A stretch of 37,084 nucleotides of DNA from Beijerinckiaceae bacterium (GTDB lineage Bacteria > Pseudomonadota > Alphaproteobacteria > Rhizobiales > Beijerinckiaceae), in contig SCSF01000060.1 in the NCBI GenBank assembly GCA_004298435.1, positions 1-37,084 of the forward strand, given 5' to 3'. Each line of letters begins with the position of its first letter. Position 1 is the first letter of the stretch. The notes beneath the pieces are model-generated. The model was not told the DNA's origin, searched no databases, and worked only from the letters and a program-made list of their open reading frames with translations. Below are positions 21,865 to 32,199 of this stretch, piece after piece. The position numbers and the translations under genes are program-made.

Positions 21865-23727
21865 ATGCTGGCGCGCTCCCCAACCGCACCCTTGCGGGCA
21901 GTCGATTTCGGTTCCCTCGCCCTGGATCTGGAGCGGCAACCAAATGGCGTCATTCGGGCGCGCTCACCCCTTCCTCTCCCCGCTTTCGACAAGAGCGTTA
22001 CGGCGCGGCTGGAGCATTGGGCGAGCCTCACGCCGGAGCGTGTGTTTCTCGCCGAGCGCGACCAAAGGGACGGCTGGCAGACCCTTACCTTTGCCGCGGC
22101 TTTGGCGGGCGCACGGGCCTTGGGCCAGGCGCTGCTCGATCGCAGCCTCGATGCGCAGAGGCCGCTCGTCATCCTCTCCGGCAACAGCATCCCGCATGCG
22201 CTCCTGGCGCTCGCGGCGCTCTATGTGGGCATACCCTATGCGCCGGTCTCGCCCGCCTATGCTTTGCTCAGCCGTGACTTTTCGAAGCTGAAGCAGATCA
22301 TCGCCTTGCTCACGCCGGGCCTTGTCTTCGCGGACGATTGGACAAGCTTTGCATCTGCGATTGCCGCGGCAGTCCCCGAGCACGTCGAAGTCGCGACCGA
22401 TTTCGGCGAGCTGCTTGCCACGACACCGGCACCCGAAGTTGATGCCGTGCATGCGCGGGCGAGCGGCGACACGATCGCCAAAATCCTTTTCACCTCCGGC
22501 TCGACGGCAGAGCCAAAGGCGGTCATCACCACGCATCGCATGCTCTGCGCCAATCAGACGATGATCGAGCAGGCTTTGCCGTTTTTGCGCGATGAACCGC
22601 CAGTGCTCGCTGATTGGCTGCCCTGGCATCACAGTTTCGGCGGCAATCATAATTTCGGCATCGCGCTCCACCACGGCGGCACGCTTTACATCGATCATGG
22701 ACGGCCGACGGACAGCGGCATGGCCGAAACCCTCCGCACGCTGGGCGAAATATCGCCGACGCTCTACTTCAATGTCCCCAAAGGCTTCGAGATGCTGCTC
22801 ACGCAGCTTGAGCAGGATCGCCGTCTCGCGGAAAATTTTTTCCGACGTCTCAAGCTCAACTTCTTTGCCGGCGCGCCCTTGCCGGATCGCACAGCCGATC
22901 GTCTTGACGCCATCGCAATCGCTACCTGCGGCGAGCGTATCGCGACCATCAGCGGTTATGGCGCGACGGAAACCGCACCCTCGATCCTGTTCCAGACGGA
23001 TCAGGAGCAAATCGATCCCGTACAGGCGCGCGCAGGCCTGCCGCTGCCCGGCAATGAACTCAAGCTCGTTCCGATAAAGGGCGAAGTGGTCTATGAGGCG
23101 CGGGTGCGCGGCCCGAACGTCACGCCCGGCTATTGGCGCAACGAGCGGCTGACGCGAGAGGCCTTTGACGAAGAAGGATTCTTCCGGCTCGGCGATGCTC
23201 TTGCTCTGGCGGAAGAAAAAAAGCCGCAACGGGGGTTCGTCTTCGCCGGACGCATCGGCGAGGATTTCAAGCTTGCAAACGGCACGACGGCCAGGACTGC
23301 CGCGCTGCGCAGGCGGCTGATGGAGGCGGGAACCCCTTATATCCGCGACGCCGTGATTGCCGGGGCAGGCCGCGATGCGGTCACCGCGCTCATATTTCCC
23401 GACCTCGCAGCCTGCCGTGCCGCGGTCGGCGAGGCAGCGACCGCCGCACCAGACATCGAAATTCTGTCTCATCCGAAGCTGCGGGGTCTGTTTCACGCCA
23501 TACTGAGCAGGCTTGCCGCCGATGCTGGCGGCGCATCCGCGTGGATCGCCGGTCTCGCCTTGCTTGAAGAACCAGCCTCGATCGACGCTGGCGAGATTAC
23601 GGACAAGGGCACGCTCAATCCGCGCGCGGTGCTCGGGAGGCGCGCGAAACTGGTGGACACCCTCTATGAAAAGGCGGCTGAGGAGGTTTTCGCCGTGGTG
23701 GTGGAAGCCTCAAGCCGCAACGCATAG
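21865..23727 (+). CDS. feruloyl-CoA synthetase-like acyl-CoA ligase
   Basis: 620 residues from the ATG at 21865, preceded by AGAAAGG. It belongs to the AMP-binding (ANL) superfamily, which makes acyl-CoA thioesters through an acyl-adenylate. The motifs are complete: ILFTSGSTAEPKAVITTH (near residue 210), SGYGATETAPS (near 364), RLGDAL as the GD motif, and the C-terminal catalytic lysine K581 in EITDKGTLNPRAVL. The N-terminal region (SVTARLEHWASLTPERVFLA) and the DKG-x-N-x-RAVL ending are typical of feruloyl-CoA synthetases. The true substrate is not certain, since no ferulate genes (such as the hydratase-lyase) are adjacent. It could be another aromatic or fatty acyl ligase. Confidence 0.75.
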   Translation: MLARSPTAPLRAVDFGSLALDLERQPNGVIRARSPLPLPAFDKSVTARLEHWASLTPERVFLAERDQRDGWQTLTFAAALAGARALGQALLDRSLDAQRPLVILSGNSIPHALLALAALYVGIPYAPVSPAYALLSRDFSKLKQIIALLTPGLVFADDWTSFASAIAAAVPEHVEVATDFGELLATTPAPEVDAVHARASGDTIAKILFTSGSTAEPKAVITTHRMLCANQTMIEQALPFLRDEPPVLADWLPWHHSFGGNHNFGIALHHGGTLYIDHGRPTDSGMAETLRTLGEISPTLYFNVPKGFEMLLTQLEQDRRLAENFFRRLKLNFFAGAPLPDRTADRLDAIAIATCGERIATISGYGATETAPSILFQTDQEQIDPVQARAGLPLPGNELKLVPIKGEVVYEARVRGPNVTPGYWRNERLTREAFDEEGFFRLGDALALAEEKKPQRGFVFAGRIGEDFKLANGTTARTAALRRRLMEAGTPYIRDAVIAGAGRDAVTALIFPDLAACRAAVGEAATAAPDIEILSHPKLRGLFHAILSRLAADAGGASAWIAGLALLEEPASIDAGEITDKGTLNPRAVLGRRAKLVDTLYEKAAEEVFAVVVEASSRNA

Positions 23728-23857
23728 GCGAAACATTCACCTTGGATGCCGAAAGCCGTCGCGGGAATCGCCTCGGCTTGCTAAACAGGCGCGGACATTG
23801 CACAGCTCACCATAGGCCAGGCCCTGAAGCCCGCCGCTGACGACCAGAGGACATGCC

Positions 23858-25024
23858 GTGCCCGCCGAGCCAGAGAATGCCACTTCCGGCAATGCCGCAC
23901 AGATTCGCGCAGTCCGCGCGACGCTGAGCCGGCATCTGCAATCGGCCGGCTATTCGCCCTGCGAGCCACCCATCCTGCAAGACGCGGCGATCTTCTTCGA
24001 TTCCGGGGAAGACATCCGCAGCCGCCTCTATCTCACCAGCGACCAGTCCGGCGCGGACTACTGTCTGCGGCCGGAATATACGATTCCAGTCTGCCGGGAA
24101 TATCTCGCCTCGCCGGCCGCGGGGACGCCGGCCGCCTTCTCCTATTGCGGGCCGGTGTTCCGATTCCGGAACGAGGGACCGAGCGAATTTCTGCAAGCGG
24201 GCATCGAGAATTTCGGCCGCTCGGATTGCGAAGCGGCAGACGCGGAGATTCTCAACTTGGCACTCGACGCCGTCACGGCGCTGGGCCAGAAGGACCTGCA
24301 TCTGCACATCGGCGATGCCGGCTTGTTCCATGGGCTCATTAAAGCCCTTGATCTGCCCTCGCACTGGCGGCGGCGGATCATCCGCAGTTGCGCCCAGGAC
24401 AAGCCGATCGCCTCAATTTTCGCAGCCGAGCCCAACGGCGCAGCGCATGACCATACGGGCGTACTCGCGGCGCTCGAAGGTGTTGACCGGCAGGGCGCGC
24501 GCGCATTGGTCGAGGATCTGCTCGCCATCGCCGGTATTTCGACGGTCGGCGGACGCACCGCAGGCGAGATTGCCGAGCGTTTCCTCGAACAGGCGGCTTT
24601 GAAATCGGGCTCCGGCCTGCCCGCCAGTACTCGCAAGCTCATCGAGGACTTTCTCGCGATCGAATGCGATCCGGATCAGGCTTCGGCCCAGATGCGCGCG
24701 CTGGCCCAGTCCGCGAGCATCGATCTGTCGGGCGTTCTCGATCGCTTCGATGCGCGTCTCGGCTTCATGGCGGCGCGCGGCCTCGACATTGGCAGCTTCA
24801 CTTTCGCGACCCGCTTCGTGCGCAATCTCGATTACTACACCGGCTTTGTTTTCGAAGCGCATGACCCCAGCACGCCGCATGAGAAGCCTGTCGTCGGCGG
24901 TGGCCGCTACGACGGGCTTCTGCAATCGCTTGGAGCCGCCGCTCCCATTCCAGCGGTTGGCGCTGCGATCTGGGTCGAGCGCCTGAAACCCTCTATGCCC
25001 GAGCCCGCGGAGGGCGCGCCGTGA
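23858..25024 (+). CDS. hisZ: ATP phosphoribosyltransferase regulatory subunit HisZ
   Basis: 388 residues with a GTG start at 23858 (AGAGG upstream). It is related to histidyl-tRNA synthetase but lacks the aminoacylation function. Class II motifs are recognisable: [15 protein letters not shown] (motif 2 region), [20 protein letters not shown], and the C-terminal [12 protein letters not shown] and [15 protein letters not shown]. HisZ binds HisG and is needed for activity and histidine feedback in species with short HisG. The stop overlaps the hisG GTG start, so the two are translationally coupled. The first ~12 residues are variable. Confidence 0.93.
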   Translation: MPAEPENATSGNAAQIRAVRATLSRHLQSAGYSPCEPPILQDAAIFFDSGEDIRSRLYLTSDQSGADYCLRPEYTIPVCREYLASPAAGTPAAFSYCGPVFRFRNEGPSEFLQAGIENFGRSDCEAADAEILNLALDAVTALGQKDLHLHIGDAGLFHGLIKALDLPSHWRRRIIRSCAQDKPIASIFAAEPNGAAHDHTGVLAALEGVDRQGARALVEDLLAIAGISTVGGRTAGEIAERFLEQAALKSGSGLPASTRKLIEDFLAIECDPDQASAQMRALAQSASIDLSGVLDRFDARLGFMAARGLDIGSFTFATRFVRNLDYYTGFVFEAHDPSTPHEKPVVGGGRYDGLLQSLGAAAPIPAVGAAIWVERLKPSMPEPAEGAP

Positions 25025-25998
25025 CATCTAATTCTCCCCAGCTTGTCATTGCCGTCCCCTCAAAGGGCCGGTTGCAGGAGAACGCCGCCGCCTTCTTCGC
25101 CCGCGCCGGCCTGACTCTCATTCAGGGCCGCGGCGCACGCGATTATCGCGGCCGGATCGCAGAACTCGATGGCGTCGAAATCGCTTTCGTTTCGGCGGCC
25201 GAAATCGTCGGCCTTCTGGCGTCCGGCAGCGCCCATATGGGCGTGACCGGCGAGGATCTTTTGCGCGAAAGCCTCTCGGACGCGGATACGAAGGTTGCGC
25301 TTCTGGCGCCGCTTGGCTTCGGCCATGCCAATGTTGTCGTAGCTGTGCCGCAGGCGTGGATCGATGTGCGAAGCATGGCGGATCTCGAAGATGTCGCCGC
25401 CGCCTTCCGTGCGCGCCGTGGCGCCCGCATGCGTGTCGCAACCAAATATCTGAATCTGACGCGGCGTTTCTTCGCCGCGCGGCAGGTCACCGACTACCGC
25501 ATTGTCGAAAGCCTCGGCGCGACCGAAGGCGCGCCTGCGGCCGGAGCGGCCGAGCTCATCGTCGATATCACCACGACAGGAGCGACTCTCGCCGCCAATG
25601 CGCTGAAAATTCTCGACGACGGAATTATTCTGCGCTCCGAAGCTAACCTCGTCGCATCGCTCGCGGCATCCTGGGACGACGGCGCACGCGAAACCGCGCG
25701 CGGGCTTCTCTCGCGGATCGCAGCGGAAGAAACGGCACGCACGATGCGCGAGGTTTCGACCTCACTGCCGTCCCTATCGGCCGAGTTGCTTGCAAAAGCC
25801 GAGGCCATCTTCGCCGCGAAGCTGCGGCGTCAAACTTCGGATGGATTCATCAGCCTGTCCTGTCCCGCGGGCAAAGTGGCGGCGCTCGCCGATTGGCTGA
25901 TCGCCGGGGGAGCAGGAACTGTGACTGTCGCGGCGCTCGACTACGTCTTCTCCGCCACCAATCCGCTGTACGAAAAGCTTCTCGCGCGGCTTGCGTAA
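25021..25998 (+). CDS. hisG: ATP phosphoribosyltransferase HisG
   Basis: 325 residues with a GTG start overlapping the hisZ stop (GTGA). It catalyses the first step of histidine synthesis, joining ATP and PRPP. Family landmarks are [42 protein letters not shown] and the PRPP-binding loop [19 protein letters not shown]. The protein is ~100 residues longer than short-form HisG (about 210-230). The extra C-terminal part ([20 protein letters not shown], then [20 protein letters not shown]) resembles the regulatory domain of long-form HisG. Having both HisZ and such a tail is noteworthy. A hairpin repeat at 26014 follows the gene and may end the transcript. Confidence 0.93.
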   Translation: MTSNSPQLVIAVPSKGRLQENAAAFFARAGLTLIQGRGARDYRGRIAELDGVEIAFVSAAEIVGLLASGSAHMGVTGEDLLRESLSDADTKVALLAPLGFGHANVVVAVPQAWIDVRSMADLEDVAAAFRARRGARMRVATKYLNLTRRFFAARQVTDYRIVESLGATEGAPAAGAAELIVDITTTGATLAANALKILDDGIILRSEANLVASLAASWDDGARETARGLLSRIAAEETARTMREVSTSLPSLSAELLAKAEAIFAAKLRRQTSDGFISLSCPAGKVAALADWLIAGGAGTVTVAALDYVFSATNPLYEKLLARLA

Positions 25999-26013
25999 GG
26001 GATGCCTGCTGCC

Positions 26014-26062
26014 ACCTTCTCCCGTTCACGGGAGAAGTAAGGTGAGGAGCCGGGTGATTTGC
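26014..26062 (+). repeat. CTTCTCCCG-type dispersed hairpin repeat, left copy
   Basis: ACCTTCTCCCG, TTCA, CGGGAGAAG form a stem, followed by a tail of the form AAGGTGAGGAGCCGGGTGAT. The 33 bases 26030-26062 agree at 31 positions with 26612-26644. It follows the hisG stop by 15 bases. Confidence 0.8.
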
Positions 26063-26117
26063 TTCCGCGATTCAGAACAGGAATAATCCGTCGCCTGTAA
26101 TCCGATCGGCTTTCGAC

Positions 26118-26471
26118 ATGCGCGGCATTCGTCTGATTGAAACGCGACGCGCACGCGGCCTCCGCAGGGATGCAACCGGCGCGGAGCGCATTCTCTGGCA
26201 GAAATTGAAGGGCCGAAGTCTTTCCGGTTTCAAATTCGTTCGTCAGGAGCCGATCGGACCTTACATAGCAGACTTCGTGTGCCGTGACGCAAAACTGATC
26301 GTCGAAATCGATGGCGCGACGCATTCAAGCGACGAGGAAATCGCGGCCGATAATCGGCGCACAGAATTTCTGGACAAGCACGGCTTTCGCGTGATCCGTT
26401 TCATCAACGAAGCGGTCTTCGAAAGTGTGGACGGTGTCCTGCAAATTATCTTGACCAAATTGCAGAGTTGA
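26118..26471 (+). CDS. DUF559 domain protein (Vsr-like endonuclease fold)
   Basis: 117 residues, complete. DUF559 belongs to the PD-(D/E)xK nuclease superfamily with the very-short-patch-repair endonucleases. Visible landmarks are ATGAERILWQKLKGRSLSGF, KFVRQEPIGPYIADFVC, the acidic KLIVEIDGATH that supplies likely active-site Asp/Glu, and DEIAADN-like DEEIAADNRRTEFLDKHGF then RVIRFINEAV. Its biological role is unknown. It is framed by one hairpin repeat on the left and two on the right from the same repeat family, a setting common for DUF559 genes in this order. It stands alone, with no operon partner. Confidence 0.85.
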   Translation: MRGIRLIETRRARGLRRDATGAERILWQKLKGRSLSGFKFVRQEPIGPYIADFVCRDAKLIVEIDGATHSSDEEIAADNRRTEFLDKHGFRVIRFINEAVFESVDGVLQIILTKLQS

Positions 26472-26495
26472 TCGGTCATTGCGGCTAATCCCCTG

Positions 26496-26535
26496 GCCCC
26501 TCACCCGGCCTCTCCCCGTAAACGGGGAGAGGGGC
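26496..26535 (-). repeat. dispersed hairpin repeat, middle copy (inverted)
   Basis: CCTCTCCCCGT, AA, ACGGGGAGAGG is a perfect 11-bp stem (26509-26532), preceded by GCCCCTCACCCGG, the inverted form of the tail seen in the flanking copies. Confidence 0.8.
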
Positions 26536-26593
26536 GCGCACCGAAATTTGCGGCCATGAAATCCCATAATGTGACTTGCCCCGACGCTTACCG

Positions 26594-26644
26594 CTCCTCT
26601 CCCCGCGTGCGGGGAGAGGTAAGGTGAGGGGCCGGGTGATTTGC
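26594..26644 (+). repeat. dispersed hairpin repeat, right copy
   Basis: CCTCTCCCCGC, GT, GCGGGGAGAGG is a perfect 11-bp stem, followed by a tail AAGGTGAGGGGCCGGGTGAT. It has the same orientation as the copy at 26014-26062, with 31 of 33 bases shared over the conserved part. Confidence 0.8.
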
Positions 26645-26674
26645 ATAAGTCCAGACGGGAAAGGGAACAGATCC

Positions 26675-28789
26675 CTACTCTGCGGCCTGCGTCTCCGGCT
26701 CCATCGGCGTGAAAGCGCCGCCGCCTATAGCGTTCATTTCGAGCCGCCGCTTGTGGAACTGTTGCACCGATCCCCGATGGCCGATCGAAACGATAGTCGT
26801 CTGCGGCAGCTTTTCGGAAAGCGCCTGATAGATCTTCGCCTCCATTGGCTCGTCCATCGCAGTCGTCGCTTCGTCGAGGAACAGCCAGTCCGGCTTGACG
26901 AGAAGCGCCCGCGCGATCGCGACCCGCTGCTGCTCGCCGCCCGACAAACGTTGAGACCAGAGATCCTCGACATCGAGTTGCTCGACCAAGCCGGGCAGAA
27001 GTGCTGTTTCGAGCACTGAACGCAAAGCCTCATCATCGAAACGGTCGGGAGGAGCCGGATAGGTTAGCGCAGCTCGCAGCGTTCCCATCGGAATATATGG
27101 CCTTTGCGGCAACAGCATTACGCGCGCGCCGTCCGGAATTTCGACGACGCCCTCGCCGAACGGCCAGATACCCGAGAGGACGCGGAACAGCGTCGATTTC
27201 CCGGAGCCCGAAGGGCCGGTCAGAATAAGCGGCTCAGAAGGCGCGAGGCGAAGATTGACATCCTTGACGATCTCCCGCCCGTTCGGCAGCCGTGCCGTCA
27301 CATCACCGAGTTTCAGATCGCCAGCCGCGTCGCCGGCTTCCTTGACGAAGCCTGGCGCGGCATCGAGAGCCTGCGCCCGCTCGATCGCTGAATCGAAGGA
27401 CGTCAAACGATCGACGACAGCTTTGAAGTCGGCCAGGAAGACATAATAATTCACGAAGAAAGTCAGCGCGTCATTGACATTGCCGAAGGCGTTCGCCGTC
27501 TGCGTCATAATGCCGAGTTCGATCTTTCCGGCGAAATAGAACGGCGCGGAGACGACATAGGGAATGATCTGGCTCAACTGCGAGAAGGAGCTCGTGAAGG
27601 CGAGCAGCGGCTTGCGGCAGGCGATGATTTCGAAATAGTTCTTGATGATCAGGTTGAATTTCTGGCTGAGCGAAGCTTTCTCGGTCGGCTCGCCACGCAA
27701 GAGCGCAACCTGTTCGCCGTATTCGCGCAGCCGCGCGAGCGCAAAGCGGAAATCCGCTTCATAGCGCTGCCGGGTGAACGAGAGACTGACGAGCGGGCGG
27801 CCGATCAGATGCGTGATGATTGTGCCGAGACCGGCATAAAGAAGCGCTACCCAGAACAAAAATCCAGGCAGGGCGATCGTCGTGTAAGGCAGAGTGAAGC
27901 TTTCCGAGAGGTGCCACAGGATGATGGCGAAGGAAACCAGCGACGTCAGTTTCGAAATCAGAAGAATCGTGAATGAATAGATGCCATAGCCGGTCTGACC
28001 ACCGTCGATGAAACGGTAGATGTCCTCGGAAATACGCTGATCGGGGTTGTCGGCGGCATAGCCGACCAGCGACATGCGATAGTGATTGTGATTATCGAGC
28101 CAACGGTTGACATAATGATTGGTCAGCCAGTGCCGCCATCTGATGACGAGAGTCGACTGGACGACGAATTCCGTGACCACCGACGCAATGTAAATGAAGG
28201 CCCAGACGAGGAAGACGGAAAACAACTGATACCAGAAAACTTTTTCGTTCTTGGTCTGGATCGCGTTGAACCAGTCGCGCGAGAAGAAGTTGAGGCGCAC
28301 CAGCATGCCGACTTCAGCCTGGTTTATCAGAACCAGGAAAACCACCATCGAAGTCGCGACGCGCCGTTCCAGCGCTTGAAATGAGGGAAGCGGCCAGACT
28401 CTCGCGACTGTCGAGTCGGAAGTATCGAAATAGCGATCGGTGATGCGCGTCAGGGACCGCACAAGCGGAATGAAGGATACGAGATAAACAATGATCGAGA
28501 ACATCGCCACGGTCAGCGGCACGCTCTCCGGCAGCCTGTATTCGGCGAGACTTGCCGGCCACCAATGCATCCGCACGGCAAGATAGGCGATACCGAAAAC
28601 GACCAGCTCGCTCGTGAAGACCGCGACGAATATTTTGAGAAACGACGAGATCGCCGAACTTCTGAAGGTCGTGTAGGTGCAGACCATTGAAGCGACGGCA
28701 AGGACGCCGACTACGGGATCGCCGGTGACGCGTGCGACAGCCAGGGCGGCGAACGAAAAGAGAGCGGCAGCGAGAGCAAGGATTTTCAT
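26675..28789 (-). CDS. SbmA/YddA-type ABC transporter, fused permease and ATPase
   Basis: 704 residues from the ATG at 28787-28789. The N-terminal half has several membrane segments (KILALAAALFSFAALAVA; YLVSFIPLV; VFLVLINQ; VFLVWAFIYIASVVTEF) and the conserved ABC_membrane_2 region (WRHWLTNHYVNRWLDNHNHY, NPDQRISEDI). The C-terminal ATPase has Walker A TGPSGSGKST, signature LSGGEQQR, Walker B WLFLDEATTAMDE and the His of SIGHRG. This layout is shared by SbmA/BacA-related and peroxisomal ABCD-like transporters; relatives carry peptides, vitamin B12 or acyl compounds. The substrate here is unknown. A longer frame upstream adds no membrane segment. It is a single gene flanked by repeats. Confidence 0.9.
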   Translation of the reverse strand: MKILALAAALFSFAALAVARVTGDPVVGVLAVASMVCTYTTFRSSAISSFLKIFVAVFTSELVVFGIAYLAVRMHWWPASLAEYRLPESVPLTVAMFSIIVYLVSFIPLVRSLTRITDRYFDTSDSTVARVWPLPSFQALERRVATSMVVFLVLINQAEVGMLVRLNFFSRDWFNAIQTKNEKVFWYQLFSVFLVWAFIYIASVVTEFVVQSTLVIRWRHWLTNHYVNRWLDNHNHYRMSLVGYAADNPDQRISEDIYRFIDGGQTGYGIYSFTILLISKLTSLVSFAIILWHLSESFTLPYTTIALPGFLFWVALLYAGLGTIITHLIGRPLVSLSFTRQRYEADFRFALARLREYGEQVALLRGEPTEKASLSQKFNLIIKNYFEIIACRKPLLAFTSSFSQLSQIIPYVVSAPFYFAGKIELGIMTQTANAFGNVNDALTFFVNYYVFLADFKAVVDRLTSFDSAIERAQALDAAPGFVKEAGDAAGDLKLGDVTARLPNGREIVKDVNLRLAPSEPLILTGPSGSGKSTLFRVLSGIWPFGEGVVEIPDGARVMLLPQRPYIPMGTLRAALTYPAPPDRFDDEALRSVLETALLPGLVEQLDVEDLWSQRLSGGEQQRVAIARALLVKPDWLFLDEATTAMDEPMEAKIYQALSEKLPQTTIVSIGHRGSVQQFHKRRLEMNAIGGGAFTPMEPETQAAE

Positions 28790-29254
28790 GGAGGCGGTTC
28801 GTCTCGATCTGTGAAAGGGCCGTTGAGCGCAAGCGTGACTGACAGGCCAGAGCATCCGAGCGAAGCTGTGCAGGGACCGCTACTTGCTGCGTGTTACCAG
28901 TCACATTTGAAAATCGTCTGCTTTTGAAAAGTCCTTTTTTCATCATTGAACCGCGGCCGATAAGACCCGCGGTTCATGGCAATTCATCAGCGGCAGCTAT
29001 GGACAAGGCTCCCGTCCAGGCCAGTCTGCTGTTTTCACCAGAAAGATAAGGCTTTTTCAAATTCGAAGCGGCAGCAGATTTATGAAAATGCTGTAATGCC
29101 GTTTTGGCTGGCATCTCGATCACGTGGCGTTGATCCGCTTTGCCTACACCACTGAGGCGATTTCCAGTGAGCCGTAGCGCAGCAATCAAGCGCGGAATAG
29201 CACAGACCACGCCGGAATTTTTTTACCGTACGGTCCACTTCATTCGAATACGCT
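28790..29254. other. intergenic region between the ABC transporter and ihfA
   Basis: 465 bases without a convincing gene. It holds a perfect 10-bp inverted repeat (TGAACCGCGG at 28947-28956 and CCGCGGTTCA at 28967-28976), a 10-bp palindrome ACCGTACGGT at 29225-29234 and, at its right edge, a partial dispersed repeat. The hairpin has no T-run on its downstream side in either direction. The transporter promoter should lie in the left third. Confidence 0.5.
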
Positions 29255-29257
29255 CTA
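29235..29257 (+). repeat. partial copy of the CACTTCG...AAAACGCT repeat
   Basis: 18 of 23 bases agree with the end of the element at 33952-34047 (CCACTTC, then CGAA, then ACGCT). The ihfA stop codon lies inside it. Confidence 0.5.
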
Positions 29258-29605
29258 GTCGCAGGTCTCCGACTCGGCGTTTTCTTCGCCCCCATTGACC
29301 GAGGCGATGAGCACCGGCGAAGGTTTGAAGGTGAGAACACGGCGAGGCTTGATCGGCACCTCAACGCCCGTTCTCGGGTTGCGGCCGATCCGCTCCCGCT
29401 TGGAGCGTACCGCGAACAAACCGAACGAGCGCAGCTTGACCGTCTCGCCGCGCACCAGCGCCTCGGAAATCTCGCCCAGCGCCATTTCGAATATGTCCCG
29501 CGCCTGCGCCCTGGAGAGAGTGCGGCAGGATTCATAAATGGCGTCCAGAAGATCTGCCCGCGTCGCGGTTTTCCCGGTTTTTTCCCTCGGCGACACGCGA
29601 TGCAC
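29255..29605 (-). CDS. ihfA: integration host factor subunit alpha
   Basis: 116 residues from a GTG (29603-29605) with GGAGGA exactly 5 bases upstream; longer frames lack such a site. IHF-alpha features are [15 protein letters not shown] at the start, [30 protein letters not shown] with the beta-arm proline that kinks DNA, and [12 protein letters not shown]. IhfA pairs with IhfB to bend DNA sharply in transcription, recombination and replication. The N-terminus carries about 10 residues ([10 protein letters not shown]) more than E. coli IhfA, and the C-terminus is extended and acidic ([12 protein letters not shown]). It is monocistronic; the pheST context of enterobacteria is absent. Confidence 0.88.
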   Translation of the reverse strand: MHRVSPREKTGKTATRADLLDAIYESCRTLSRAQARDIFEMALGEISEALVRGETVKLRSFGLFAVRSKRERIGRNPRTGVEVPIKPRRVLTFKPSPVLIASVNGGEENAESETCD

Positions 29606-29775
29606 TTGCTTCCTCCGACAGTTGCGGCTTGAACCCGCCTTCTCCATGCCCGTGTGACCGCGGAGATAAGGGGCCGTCGCGTTTGCCCATATGCAGATAT
29701 TTTTCTGGGCCTTCACTGATTTTGTCACAATCGGAGAATTAGCGCCAAGTTGCAAGCGCGCGGCGGCTTCAGCGC

Positions 29776-29809
29776 CCAAAAAAGAAGAAGCCCCGGAATC
29801 CGGGGCTTC
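29776..29809 (-). terminator. intrinsic terminator of groES-groEL
   Basis: On the minus strand the stem GAAGCCCCGG, loop ATT, CCGGGGCTTC is followed by TTCTTTTTT. The 10-bp perfect stem plus T-run starts 26 bases after the groEL stop. Confidence 0.93.
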
Positions 29810-29835
29810 AGAGCGTTTAACCTTAAGCGGATGGA

Positions 29836-31506
<1,671 letters not shown>

Positions 31507-31529
31507 CTAAAGGTCGCTCGAATGCGGTC

Positions 31530-31823
31530 TCAGCCGACAACGCCGAGGATGTCGCTCTCCTTCATAATGAGGAGATCCTGACCGTCGATTTTCACCTCGG
31601 TGCCCGACCATTTGCCGAACAGAATCCGATCGCCAGCCTTGACGTCGAGAGCGGCGAGCTTGCCATTCTCATCGCGAGTGCCGGGTCCGACAGCGACAAT
31701 CTCACCTTCCTGCGGCTTCTCTTTTGCCGTGTCGGGAATGATGATGCCGCCCTTGGTCTTTTCTTCGCCTTCGAGACGCTTGACGACCACGCGGTCATGT
31801 AGGGGACGAAACTTGACACCCAT
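31530..31823 (-). CDS. groS: 10 kDa co-chaperonin GroES
   Basis: 97 residues, full length: [20 protein letters not shown], the mobile loop [20 protein letters not shown], and [20 protein letters not shown] followed by [12 protein letters not shown]. GroES caps the GroEL ring. It is the first gene of the operon, controlled by a CIRCE-like operator and a strong promoter about 90-150 bases upstream. Confidence 0.98.
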   Translation of the reverse strand: MGVKFRPLHDRVVVKRLEGEEKTKGGIIIPDTAKEKPQEGEIVAVGPGTRDENGKLAALDVKAGDRILFGKWSGTEVKIDGQDLLIMKESDILGVVG

Positions 31824-31908
31824 GTCGCTTGCTTTCCTTGACGACGTGCAAGGCGGAATCCTCGTTTGAGAAGACGCCCTGCATGGTTTGCGAATTGATG
31901 AAGCGCTG

Positions 31909-31935
31909 TTAGCACTCGGTTAATGAGAGTGCCAG
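31909..31935. promoter_or_regulatory. CIRCE operator (HrcA site) of groESL
   Basis: TTAGCACTC, nine bases, GAGTGCCAG. The consensus is TTAGCACTC-N9-GAGTGCTAA, so the left half is perfect and the right half differs at two bases. It lies just downstream of the predicted -10 box, where HrcA would block transcription. Confidence 0.9.
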
Positions 31936-31946
31936 CAGCCCTCATC

Positions 31947-31975
31947 GAGATAGACATAGGGCTCGCCGCTGTCAA
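31947..31975 (-). promoter_or_regulatory. groESL promoter
   Basis: On the minus strand TTGACA (plus 31970-31975), a 17-base spacer, then TATCTC (plus 31947-31952). The CIRCE element follows within 11 bases. The leader before groES is about 115 nt. Confidence 0.7.
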
Positions 31976-31998
31976 GGCGACCGCCGGTCAGCCAAGGG

Positions 31999-32021
31999 CT
32001 TCGCGCGACATGCGCGCGAAG
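31999..32021. repeat. 9-bp hairpin upstream of the groESL promoter
   Basis: CTTCGCGCG, loop ACATG, CGCGCGAAG. The stem is perfect, with no T-run next to it. It separates the groESL promoter from the degP 3' region. Confidence 0.5.
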
Positions 32022-32069
32022 TCAAAGGATGTATGATTAACGGCACTTAGGGACATGCCGTGCGGCTAT

Positions 32070-32108
32070 AAAGCGTTCTGGCGAAGCAGATTCCGGCTCG
32101 CCTGAGAC
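32070..32108 (-). repeat. diverged copy of the GCGTTTTC...GAAGTGG repeat
   Basis: AAAGCGTTCTGGCGAAGC then TTCCGGCTCGCCTGAGA follows the same order as the opposite strand of the element at 33952-34047 (AAAGCGTTTTCGGGCGAAG, TTCCGGTTCGCGTGAAGA), with small gaps. Confidence 0.5.
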
Positions 32109-32139
32109 GGCTCCAGTCTGGCTGCTGATATCGCAATGC

Positions 32140-32184
32140 GGACCGGAGGTCCGCGATCCGGACCGCGGACTTCCGGTCCACAAG
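32140..32184 (+). repeat. strong hairpin related to the 29-base repeat
   Basis: GGACCGGAGGTCCGCG, loop ATCCGGAC, CGCGGACTTCCGGTCC is a 16-bp stem with a single mismatch, 15 bases after the degP stop codon on the opposite strand. The part from CCGGACCGCG on resembles the elements at 18442 and 18671. It may act as a transcription end or mRNA stabiliser for degP. Confidence 0.7.
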
Positions 32185-32199
32185 CCGCTTGAAAAACCT

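Noticed and set aside
21964-23496. A 510-codon open frame antisense to the acyl-CoA synthetase gene
   Set aside because: It lies entirely opposite a gene with all ANL motifs; its translation is Arg-rich and without family features.
28947-28976. The 10-bp TGAACCGCGG hairpin as a terminator for ihfA or the ABC transporter
   Set aside because: It has a T-run only on its upstream side in the plus direction and A-rich sequence after it in the minus direction, and it lies about 280 bases beyond the ihfA stop.
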